A stretch of 64,000 nt of DNA from Morinoia aosen (taxonomy: Eukaryota > Arthropoda > Malacostraca > Amphipoda > Talitridae): contig CM059575.1 in NCBI GenBank assembly GCA_030386875.1, positions 41,260,859 through 41,324,858 of the forward strand. Reading direction: 5' to 3'. Shown in pieces: positions 54,526 through 64,000 of this stretch. The notes beneath the pieces were generated by a model that made no database searches, was not told the DNA's origin, and saw nothing but the letters and a program-made list of their open reading frames with translations. The stretch's first letter is position 1; the number at the start of each line of letters is the position of its first letter. A program made the position numbers and the translations under genes.

Positions 54526-56825
54526 AAGATTTACTCATCTAGCAAGAGAGTGCAAACTCTCTCCGAGCAATTCTTCCTTCTTCCTTCTTTCTTCTTGTTT
54601 CTTCTGAAACCTTAAAATCTTGTCTCATTCCGAGTCTACGTCTGAAAGTCGCCGCACACTGGACCAAATTAAGTTCAGGTACCGGGAATCTTGTCTGTAA
54701 TCTAATCTAATCAGCGTATAACCTGATAAATTCCTTTTTTATATTTCTTTATTTTCTGGCTTTATGCTTACCAATGCCTTAATCTTTCTTTACAGTACAA
54801 CTCTCACTGCAATGGTTACCTTGGACCAGTTATTGCTACTTTTTTCGTTTTCACTCAGTCCTTGACTCTGAGGTAAATACTTCCATATTAAGTTCCTCGC
54901 AAACTAGAAATATTAAAATTAATTTCAATTTTCACTAGCTTTCCCTTATTGCCGCTAATTTAATTTGCCTTTCTAGATTGGCGTTTGTCGGCCTTAGCGG
55001 GGTTCGCATGCCGCTGCGTTGTTCTGCATGCCCCGACGTTCGGCCGTCAAGTGTGAACCTTCAAGTTTTTAAGACATCTGTGTTGAGATATACTTGTATG
55101 TTTTAATTTTTGGGATAAGTTGTGCATATTTACTACAGTTTTTTGTTTGAACTAAATTGTGAGTTTATAAATTGTGTTCAGGCGCATTCCAGCGGTACAG
55201 ATGGGTCGCTCCAACATGTGTGTTATAGTCTTGACTGTTTATATTCAACATAAGTTCATGTATCGTGTGAGCGATGTTGTGCACTCGAGTCTAGGGTTAA
55301 TGTTTGCTTTGTAATCAGACCTCGAGAGCCAAACAGAGGGGCAGTGTGTAACCGCACGCAAAATTTATTGCTAAACTACAGGCCCAGGCCAGTGTAGAGC
55401 TGTGGGAAGCATCGTTCGTCGAACACTTGGGTAAGAGGAGAAACCACGAGGGGATGACAGTGACAGATCGTTGCACTTAAAGAAACAGAGCAACCATAGC
55501 AACGATTTCTGACTTCAGGATCGACTCCAATAAGAGGGCGGGATAAATCGCGTTCTTGTCACAGCGAATGAGGTGCGTGCGACCTCCAGAACAGCCAATG
55601 GAATGGAGTAGGCGTGTGTTTGGAAGTGCAGGAGAAGAACTATTGGTCATGTATTGGGTGAGGGGGCAGCCCTCAAAAGAACACTATAGGTATCGTGGGA
55701 ACAAGAGCGAGTAAGTTTTTGCGAGACTTCCGATAAGAGGGGCGAAGGACGTACCGTGGAGGTCGTTTAGAAGAAAAAATTTTTTTAGTAGCTTCGTCAG
55801 GGCGGGAGGGCGGTTTTTTCCTGTTTGTTGGCAAGTTCGGTCTCTGCATAAAAACGTCGAAAGACATTATCTGCACTGTGTATGAAACGGATTTGAACTG
55901 ATGCTGCTCTTGGCCGAATGAATTTGTGAGCCGAGGCTAATAACCATCTACTGTACCGTTGGAGTGCGCCTCCCGAGAGTTAGGCATTATTTCTTATGTG
56001 TTCGGTGTGTAGTTAGCGTAAAGAAGTTTACCGGTCAATTAGGTAGAGCAGCACTTGTCAATTTGTGTAACTTACAGTTCCAGTAATGTACGGTTAAAGT
56101 TTTGTAGCAGGGTGTTTAATTATAAAAATTTCTTAGCATTCCACTGGCGTTTAAAAACCCCGTTAACGCTAGCATCACATTTCATCGAGGCAGATAGCGC
56201 ACAGAAACGCGCTGATGTAAGTCAGGTCTCTAATCATCGGTGAGTACAATCCTAAGTTAGTATATGAACTTGTTGTTTGTTTCCCTTAGTGACTGCTCTT
56301 TTATATTCCCTTGCATTCCTTGTGTATTGTGTCATTTTGGAGGTATGCCAATCCCTCAATTCTGAGAGCCTAATTTCCTTACTAAAGCAATTTAGTGGGG
56401 AGGCGGGACCAATTCTCGTGACAACTGAATTTGGTAAAGATCAACTCGATCGTTTTGTGAATTCGTGTGTGTAACAGTTAAATCCTATATATTTTTTGCT
56501 TGTCTATTTTCATGTGCAAATCGTAGAAAAATTCAGTGGTTATCCATAACTTAAAAGTGTTGTTATCGGAGAGCGAGCTATTCCCCTATAGGCGGTAAAT
56601 TTTCTGTGTTTCGGTGTAAGGACACAATAAGTGCACTACCATACAGCTAAAGAAATTAAAAGGTGTTCATAAGAGTGATGAGATTCAGCTGATAAAATTC
56701 TAGTGTGCTTATTCGATCAATGCAAAATTTCAGTGAAATTTCACAGTGAGTAGGATTGAAAAGATATTTGAGTAGTCGTGAAATTTGGATTTTTGAAAAT
56801 TTGAATTGAAGAGAAGATCGACACC
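54526..56825. other. Upstream region of Gypsy-2; no gene, LTR not identified
   Basis: 2.3 kb before the Gypsy-2 gag with no protein-like ORF. It should contain the 5' LTR and leader. AACAGAGGGGCAGTGTGTAA (about 55333-55352) looks like a polypurine tract/LTR junction, but I could not find the same sequence downstream of pol. The 5' boundary is therefore unknown. Confidence 0.4.
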
Positions 56826-57839
56826 ATGCCTGCGCGAGGGAGAAGAAACAACGCTCGTACAAACGGGCCAGCGGCAGCACCTCAGCCCGAAGAAAATGAT
56901 AATATGCCGGAAGTACTGAGCTGTGTTGAAGCTATTGGCTACAAGTTTCACCAAGGAGACGATGTGGGAGAGTTTTTGGCGCTATTACGATTCATCGCGA
57001 GTCACCTGAATAACAGCGAGCAAATGCGGTTCTTCTTCCTTTCACTGGGTCAAGCAGAGGTCAAGGTGTGCAATCAAGTGAAGGATACGCTAACAAATCT
57101 ACAAGAGGCAGAGGAGTGGCTTCGCCTGTATGTCAACCAAGTAGAGCACCACACCCAGGCATTGTACGAGATGTTCACCAAAAAACTCACAAGCCGAGAA
57201 GGAGTAACTGAATATGCAACACGAGTTGAAGCGCTGTACAAGGCGAAGTACCCAGAACATCCGGAGCTAGTGCTTGTTGACTTAATTTGGCTGGGATTGA
57301 GGGCAGATATTACGAGAATGTTTCGAAGTGACGTAAGGCCTACTACAGTGCAAGAGTTGAAGAACATGGCCTTAGAGGTGGAAAATCGACGGGCACTACC
57401 CGTACCAGAACAAAATACGGAGATCAGGGAGCCTGAGAAACAGAGACTTCATCAGGTCGAAAGAAGACCCCAACTGGAAGTTGCACGTGTAGGACACACA
57501 ATGCGGCACTCACCCTATCCACAAAGAGGCCACGACGAAGCATCGCACTGGAGTGGACGGGGCAGACAGACGCGGAACTCTACATATCAACGAAGAGAAT
57601 ATGACGAAGCGCCAAACTGGAGAGGAGGAGGCAGACTGAGGAACCATTATCACCAAAATTACCATGTGAGAGCGCCACAGCAATGTCAAGAAGTGCCATC
57701 TCCCCCTACCGTGGACTTGACGCAGTGCAGAACGGTGCCACCGCCGTGCACCAACTGCGGTAAATTCGGGCACATTAGAGCTAATTGTCGGGCACGAAAT
57801 TTTTCAGGACCTCCAAAAACTGGGCTAGGAGGCCGTTAA
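56826..57839 (+). CDS. gag: Gypsy-2 gag
   Basis: 337 codons, ATG at 56826 in ACCATGC context, TAA at 57837-57839. Basic N-terminus (MPARGRRNNARTNG), a helical capsid-like region (about residues 30-190, with EFLALLRFIASHLNNSEQMR and EWLRLYVNQVEHHTQALYEM), an Arg/His-rich linker with imperfect repeats (about 215-285, RGHDEASHW / RREYDEAPNW), and a canonical zinc knuckle CTNCGKFGHIRANC near residue 315. The frame is intact although pol is not. Unrelated in sequence to Gypsy-1 gag. The pol frame overlaps its 3' end. Confidence 0.85.
   Translation: MPARGRRNNARTNGPAAAPQPEENDNMPEVLSCVEAIGYKFHQGDDVGEFLALLRFIASHLNNSEQMRFFFLSLGQAEVKVCNQVKDTLTNLQEAEEWLRLYVNQVEHHTQALYEMFTKKLTSREGVTEYATRVEALYKAKYPEHPELVLVDLIWLGLRADITRMFRSDVRPTTVQELKNMALEVENRRALPVPEQNTEIREPEKQRLHQVERRPQLEVARVGHTMRHSPYPQRGHDEASHWSGRGRQTRNSTYQRREYDEAPNWRGGGRLRNHYHQNYHVRAPQQCQEVPSPPTVDLTQCRTVPPPCTNCGKFGHIRANCRARNFSGPPKTGLGGR
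57797..57803 (+). promoter_or_regulatory. -1 frameshift site A AAT TTT (Gypsy-2)
   Basis: The gag frame reads CGA AAT TTT TCA; the heptamer A AAT TTT fits X XXY YYZ. A -1 slip at this point enters the frame that carries the protease. It lies 34 bp before the gag stop. Confidence 0.55.
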
Positions 57840-60800
57840 CTCCGCTAATAAATCCCAGCATCCTACTCCATATAAACGGTACACCTGTGACCGCACTGCT
57901 TGACACAGAAGCAAATATATGCTTGGTAAAAGAGCGTGTAGTTGCGGGAATCAAAAGTGCAACGGTCAAGGGAACATCAACCGCATTAAAGACAATAGGA
58001 AAGGAGCCTGTACCGGTGCTGGGGAAGATAAGTGTACCTCTGAAGGTTAACGGTCGAAGAGTAGTGCAGAGGTGTTTTGTGGTGCGAGAAAATGCATTTC
58101 CGGGAGACCTGCTGATAGGAGTGGAAGTGATGAACAAAGTCAATGCAGATATAGACTTCGAGAAATGTAGGACGTCACTTTTGGCACTTATGTGAACATG
58201 TTTTCAGTGCCAGGACCGATTTCTCCAAAGATTTTGTGTGTGACACGAAGGGAAACATTGGTAACGCTGGCAGAAGGCATCACAGTAAAGCCTCGCACAC
58301 AAACAATGGTGAAGTGCAGGGTGGATGTGAGTTTTAATGATATGGAAGTGATTTTGGAGCCTAGAGTTAAGTGGGCACCATACGTAGGAGCCACCGCAGC
58401 AAAAGTGCAGAATGGACATGTTTTAATGCCCGTGCTTAACCCCTTCGCTGAAGATATCGCTCTGACTGAAGGAGCGATAACTGCAACATGCCATGAGACC
58501 TCGAATGAAAATTCAGCCGCAGAAGAAAACCATGATGAAAACAGCGAAGCAGAAAATCTCCGCAGAGAGAAGCGCTTTCGACAAATTGATGAGCTTGATC
58601 TCAGTTACTTGGAGCAGGAAAAGCAGGAGCAAGTCCGAGCTCTGCTGAAGGAGTATCATAAAACAATCAGCGCAGATGAAATGGACATTGGACATGTAAA
58701 GGGTGTGAAATACAAAATTTTGTTAAATGATTACAGGCCCATTCAGACGAAAGGATGGCGAATTCCGTACGCCAGCCAAGAAATTGTTGATGAAAAGGTC
58801 TCGGCGATGGTCAAGAGTGGAGTTGTGCAAGAAAGCACAAGTGCGTGGAAAAATCCCCTCGTACTCGTGAAAAAACCTGGAGGAGGCCACAGAGTTTGCC
58901 TTGATTTGCGAGCTGTAAACATGCGGGTGGTGAACGAACATTATCCGATTCCGCACATCGTGGGAACGTTGGAAGAAGTTGCTGGCAAAGAATACTACTC
59001 GATTGTTGATGCAAAATCAGCCTTCCATCAAATTGAGCTAGATGAAGAAAGCAAGCAGTACACGGCGTTTCTAACTCGACAAGGAAACTTCGAATTTACT
59101 AGGCTCCCTATGGGACTCAAGTGTTCAACATCAGTCTACCAGAAAGTAATTTGCCATGTTCTCAAAAGGCAGCTTGGAAAATTCGCCGCCATTTATTTGT
59201 ACGATGTGTGTATCAGCTCCATGACTTGTGAGAGTCACCTAGAAAATTTAAGGGATGTGTTACACGAATTTCAATGAGCCGGAGTAAAAATAGGCTTAGA
59301 CAAGTGCAAATTTGCGCAAAAACAAGTGAAGTACCTAGGATGTTACATCAGTCGTGAGGGACTCATCCCAGACCCCAAGAACGTGGATGCGATGCAGAAT
59401 TATCCGAGGCCTACCACCGCACGAAAAGTCCGCGCGTTCATAGCGGCGCTTAATTTCTACCGGCGGTTCATTCCACATTTCGCCACAACAGCTGCTCCCC
59501 TTAATGCGCTGACCAAGAAGGGATAAAAATTCAAGTGGAATGAAGAACATTAGCAATTCTGTAAACTTAAGCAGCTAATGATAGAAGCTCCAGTTCTGAA
59601 GAAACCCTCTCTGAACGAGACGTATTATTTAAGCTGTGATGCATCAAATGAAAGCGCTGGAGCAGCACTGGCACAAAGATGTGATGGTAGGGAACAACCT
59701 ATTGGATACTTCAGCAAAAGATTTAATGATGCTGAAAAACGTTATTCAATCACGGAAAGTGAGGGATTAGCAGTTGTTGCCGCTGTAAATCACCTTTCAC
59801 CTTATTTGTACGGTAATAAATTTGTAGTGATAACCGATCACACGGCCCTTAAATATTTGTTCAAAGGTAAAAACACCAAGAACAACAGAATTATGAGGTG
59901 GGCCCTGATACTCTCTCAGTACGATTTTGAAGTAGTTTATCGTCCCGGAGCTCAGAATGTTGTGCCAAACGCGCCGTCCAGGAACATTGCACAAAATAAC
60001 GAAGGAGATGAAGACAACGAAGTCTCTAAGGCAGTCTTCTTTACGTCGATGCTGGATGAAACGCCCAGTGTTCAACAGGCAGAAGTCAGTCTGCAAAAGG
60101 AAAATGTGCGAACAGAACAATTAAAAGATCCTGTTTGGGGTCCTGTGCTGAATTACCTTGAACGTGACAAGTTAGGGGAAGCTCCGAGTCTCGCTCTGAA
60201 ATCCGAAATCTTCGCCGAGGGAGGCATACTGTATTTCAGAAAAAAGCATCGAAAGCCTAGCAGAACCAGGCACTTGATAGTAGTGCCAGATACTCTAAGA
60301 GAGTCCGCGATGACGTTGGGGCATGATGGTGCCATCGGCGCGCACCAAGGGAGGGCTAAGACTTGGAAGCGAGTACTGGAATTCGGTTACTGGATAAATA
60401 TGTCCAAAGACGTAAATGCATTTGTAGACTCTTGCATGCAGTGTCAGAAGCGGAAGATTAATAACCGCATTTGTGTCAGCATGGGTTCATTCCCAGAAAT
60501 TGATTAGCCACTGGACAGAGTAGGAGTTGATTTAATTGAAATGCCAGTTTCGAATGAAGGCGACAAATACATCTCAACTGTAGTCGATCATTTCAGCAGA
60601 TACGTCGCGGCATTTCCGCTCAGAAGCAAAACCACAGATGAAGTAACTCAAGCGTTGACTAAATTTGTAACAACGTACGGCCCTGCAAAAGCGCTCGTCT
60701 CTGACAGAGGCACCGAATTCTCGTCTAGCTTGTTCCGAAGTGTGTGCGAAAGATTGAAGATAAAATACACCAACACGTCAGCCTATCATCCACAACCGAA

Positions 60801-61461
60801 TGGAATGACAGAAAGGCAAAATCAAAACATCAAAACCGTGTTGCCTCACCTAGCCGCGAATGATCAATCCTCGTGGCACCTTTCTGTTCCTTGGACGTGC
60901 CTGGCACTAAATACCAGCTACCAGAGCGTCATTGAAGAAATTCCATTCTATTTGTTCTTTGGTAGAGATGCCGACATTCCAATCATTGACTGGCTAAAAA
61001 CCCTTCGAATAGATGACTCTCTAAGGGAGAACTACGCAGCAGAGGTGACCTCGCGACTGCACCATGCATTCAAGATTGTTAAGGCAAAATCCAAAGCGTC
61101 GCACGACAAGTCAGTGCAATTAAAAGAGCGAGGAGTCAAAAACAACAAAGTTCATGTAGGTGATATTGTATTGCTTCATTATCCGACAGGACGACGTATC
61201 GAATAATTGAAAAAAGCAACACCAATGCAACGATTAAGGCACTTTATAGTGACCGTGTAGAGTTCACCTAGACCTGCTAAAGGTAGCGCATTTAAGAGGG
61301 GAGGCATACCCTCATCATAAGGATGATGCTATTGCGCCAGTGGCTGCTAGCAGCGCAGGCTACAACGAAGACGAAGACAGGAGTACCAGAGATGCAGTAA
61401 ATGGGCGGCGAGCTGCGCCTGGAACGCAGCGGAGCTACCATCTACGTTCTCGGTGTAGGTG
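57804..61461 (+). pseudogene. pol: Gypsy-2 pol (PR-RT-RNaseH-IN), decayed
   Basis: Plus-strand pieces: protease 57804-58195 (LLHINGTPVTALLDTEANIC, active site DTE instead of DTG at 57902-57910); RT 58192-59277 (HRVCLDLRAVNMRVV, SIVDAKSAFHQIELDEESKQ, IYLYDVCIS where the LDD catalytic box has one Asp changed to Tyr at 59200-59202); 59280-59526 (NFYRRFIPHF); RNase H 59578-60000 (LSCDASNESAGAALAQ, VITDHTALKYLF, VPNAPSR where Asp is Asn); integrase 60300-61206 (H-H..CMQCQK, VGVDLIEM, VSDRGTEFSS, MTERQNQN); C-terminus to a stop near 61461 (ending YHLRSR). Stops at 59275, 59523 and 59551 and in-frame breaks at 58190, 60505 and near 61205 confirm it is dead. Ty3/gypsy family. Confidence 0.9.
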
Positions 61462-64000
61462 AATTGTCGGCCAACACAACGAGCTGCAGTGCATTAAGTT
61501 CATGCGTCTCCTTAACTATGTAGGATGTGTTCTTTTGTGTTTAATTTTAGATGTGCTCTTCAGTAGGAGTATGCTTTCTAGCTGTGCGTTACTTTAAATC
61601 TCACTCGCGAAAGTGAGATGTGTTCTTCCGTAGAAATATACCTTCATAACTTTATATACCTTTAAATCTTCGCTCGCAAGAGATCTTGCCAAATGCGAGA
61701 CACTTGGTTGAGTGAGCTAATCTTACTCTATGCTTAGAGTTTCATTTTCATTCTCGTTAAGAAAAGAGATAATGAAGACAATTAGACGAATTTTATGCGT
61801 TTTTAACAGAAATAGTTTTGCTGTCATCTCGTGATACGAAAGTAACCATGATTTGCTTTATGTTAATAATCAGTTATAACTCCTCAGAAGTTTGATCATG
61901 AAGTAGTTGTGGTATTTCCATGTATTAATGCTTTACAAAGATATCGTATTATACGAGGTTCTCAGACGGGCGTCCAAATTTTATCTGAACTTTTGATGTC
62001 GGTCATTCTTCATGAGGAGGAAAATATTTTTTGCATTAAAATTAAGAGTAGCATTCTCTTTTTACAGTAGCGTTGAGTTTTTAGCCTGAGGGTTTTGTTT
62101 CTTCTCTGTCGCTGGCTCGCAAGGAACATTGTAAGACATAATGTTCTTGAAGGAGCAAATCTTACCTAATTCTGCAGACCTTTGTGCATTTCCTTTACTT
62201 AACAACTTAGGTAATTGATTGTTTGTAGGCTAAGGTAGAACTTGCATCCGCACTGAATTAGGCGAACATAGCGAAGAGCAGTGATGCTCATCGTGTGAGT
62301 AATAAAAACCTCTGTCATTTAGGAAACACTTTCGTAAATGGACACGCTGTTTAGAAGGAAAAAAAACTACAACGATAGCACATGGACAAACGTCAAATGG
62401 AATGGGTATTATGTTGGAAAATGAGAGATTCAAGAATTGCATTGAGGAACGTCGACGATGAATGAAAAGCTGGAAATTCGAGATCATTTCACAGAGGAAT
62501 GCCCAAGGCCCGCAAGCTAATTAGCTTGGGGGTGCTGTTCGAGCAAGTACGGCGAATTCCAACAACCACAAGCCACCAGGGATGGAAGGCTTCTCGAGTG
62601 CTCGGCACTCATTCTATGGAAGTTTTATGAGAGCTCAGCGCAAGCTGAGAGTCGCATCAGGATGGAAGAAGAAATAAAATAATTACGATGATATAAGTAG
62701 GGCACCATGATGTACTAGCGTTACAAGGAAAAATGCTTTTATATGATTGTGCATTTATAGGCAACTTTAATAATGTGGAAAAAACATTCGCACATTAACA
62801 CACCACAAGGGCTATCTGTGACACGTATGCACGTCCCATGCGAGATAATAATGAGGCTAATAATCACATTGGGATACTGAAGCCACATATTCTTAAGGCA
62901 TCTTTATTAGCATGTGAAATAGAGTATTAAAGCAGATAGCGTTGGATAGATTTCGGATAAGATGGCCACTTTTCGAAGGATATTAACCGACGTATTTCTC
63001 GTATAAGAAGGGTAATTGCCTCGCATCAAAAGAAGAATTATTTCGGGTACAAATTCTGAAGATGATCTTGAGTCTAACAGAAAATAGTCTCTACTTAATG
63101 AACTGCAAACTCGGATTCTCCAGGATAATGCCTCGGACACTTTAGGATATTATCGTGGATGAATTGGATTAAATCGGATTTAGTTACGCATCAACTCAAA
63201 TTCAGCAACGGAGTTACACGATTCGTGAGAAGCTAATTCGCCTGATCAGCGAAATAAGATTGATGGGCAATCTGATGTTTGAAAAATCGAGTTCGAATGA
63301 GGGTTCAAAAACAAGTTGGAACGCACTGCATTTGACATGATGGAACAGTAATTTGGGTTTAAACAGTGATCCGCCTTAAACAACGTAATCATGCAGTTAA
63401 TGTGACGCGTAAAAAATTAGGATGTCGAATTATTGAAATCGGAACGCTTCTTCCTGCAAATAAGTGACCTATCATCGAAGCGTGGATCGATCCTTAATGA
63501 TGCTGCGGAAAAAGCGCAATAAATGAGCAAGAAAATTCGGCCAAACAAGGAAGGAGTCGACGAATCAACAATGGAAATGAAGAAAAATTTTGCAAAACAA
63601 CGTGCACCACCTAAATTGAAATCTCTGGAAGAAAATCTCCATTCAGTAGGATGTCTAAATTTTGTAGAGGAGGTGCTCGGGAAAATTTGAGCACGAAGAG
63701 TAATTACATATTTAAGAAGGTTCTTGAATTCGGCGGAACATAGATTCTTCGATTACATAAACACGAAACGATACATTTCTACATGTGCGGATTGCTAATA
63801 GTAACAATAAGGCTTCTTATTCGTGATATACTTCTAATGCAGCGGCATCATTTCAAGGATAGAGCATACAAAATTATAGGTGAACGAGTATGCGTTAAGT
63901 GAGGATACTGTACGTATAAATGTTCAGGTGAATAGCTCAGGGCTAACAGGGAAAAAAATTTTCTCAATTTTTTCTTGCGGATGTGCGGGGATATGTTGGG
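61462..64000. other. No recognisable gene; imperfect 67-bp tandem duplication
   Basis: Downstream of Gypsy-2 pol. 61550-61616 and 61617-61686 are diverged direct copies (GATGTG.TCTTC.GTAG.A.TA ... CTTTAAATCT). The first includes a perfect hairpin ATCTCACT-CGCGAA-AGTGAGAT (about 61599-61620). A 3' LTR is expected here but I could not match it to the 5' side. A 56-codon frame near 63523-63690 shows no recognisable features. The rest is AT-rich and blank. Confidence 0.4.

Noticed and set aside
54281-54615. Three overlapping plus-strand ORFs of 75-108 aa with PYLGCCLYYLT repeats
   Set aside because: All three frames are open because a stop-free 26-bp repeat shifts frame each unit. Repeat artefact.
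55333-55352. AACAGAGGGGCAGTGTGTAA as polypurine tract/LTR start of Gypsy-2
   Set aside because: No matching LTR copy was found after pol, and the tract lies upstream of gag, where a 3' tract would not be expected for this element.
1-64000. CRISPR array, bacterial operon or tRNA genes
   Set aside because: The tandem arrays have no unique spacers between repeats, all genes are eukaryotic transposon genes, and I found no cloverleaf that I could support by eye.

Overview
This window looks like arthropod (probably insect) nuclear DNA made almost entirely of transposable elements and minisatellites. No single-copy host gene is recognisable. The kind of organism is inferred from the element mix: a Polinton/Maverick with an adenovirus-like virion gene set, Penelope-like elements (PLEs), CR1-like LINEs, a hAT, a piggyBac, two Ty3/gypsy elements and a foldback element, in AT-rich DNA. 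The species cannot be named from sequence alone.

Layout. (1) 0.4-9.5 kb and 46.7-53.6 kb hold two blocks of one decayed Polinton-like element, almost all on the minus strand. The right block has protein-primed DNA polymerase B, a phospholipase A2-like domain, a chromodomain integrase, a coiled-coil virion ORF and the first half of a penton-like ORF. The left block has the second half of that same ORF, the major capsid ORF, the C-terminal half of the maturation protease and fibre-like coiled-coil ORFs. The two halves of the penton-like ORF meet at a 30-bp sequence present at both 9451-9480 and 46734-46763. The 37 kb between therefore behaves as one large compound insertion. (2) 9.5-21.5 kb: a PLE 3' piece, an inverted pVI-like/protease piece, a 5'-truncated LINE (A1), a Tigger-like remnant, a PLE reverse transcriptase, and LINE B, whose second ORF joins OTU, endonuclease and RT domains in one frame. 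A second copy of LINE A (A2) sits inside the end of LINE B. (3) 22.26-27.38 kb: a hAT element with perfect 15-bp inverted ends, its transposase split by a piggyBac. (4) 28.7-31.4 kb: dispersed repeats and a 939-bp palindrome. (5) 32.8-44.3 kb: a foldback element whose arms end in 21-bp tandem repeats, split by a nearly intact 9,995-bp Ty3/gypsy element (Gypsy-1) with LTRs identical over 175 bp except one base. (6) 45-46.7 kb: a second copy of the dispersed repeat and a two-level tandem repeat. (7) 54-61.5 kb: a decayed second Ty3/gypsy element (Gypsy-2).

How the genes fit together. Gypsy-1 is the youngest and most complete element. Its gag and pol appear to be joined by a -1 frameshift at T TTT TTA, two codons before the gag stop, and its pol has a single nonsense codon. 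It carries an unrecognised two-membrane-segment ORF where env would lie. Gypsy-2 also has a -1 slippery site (A AAT TTT), but its protease and RT active sites are mutated. The nesting gives relative ages: Polinton before the 37-kb insertion; LINE B before LINE A2; hAT before piggyBac; foldback before Gypsy-1. Several minisatellites with 21-29 bp units (24, 27, 29, 21, 26 and 26 bp) are scattered through the window.
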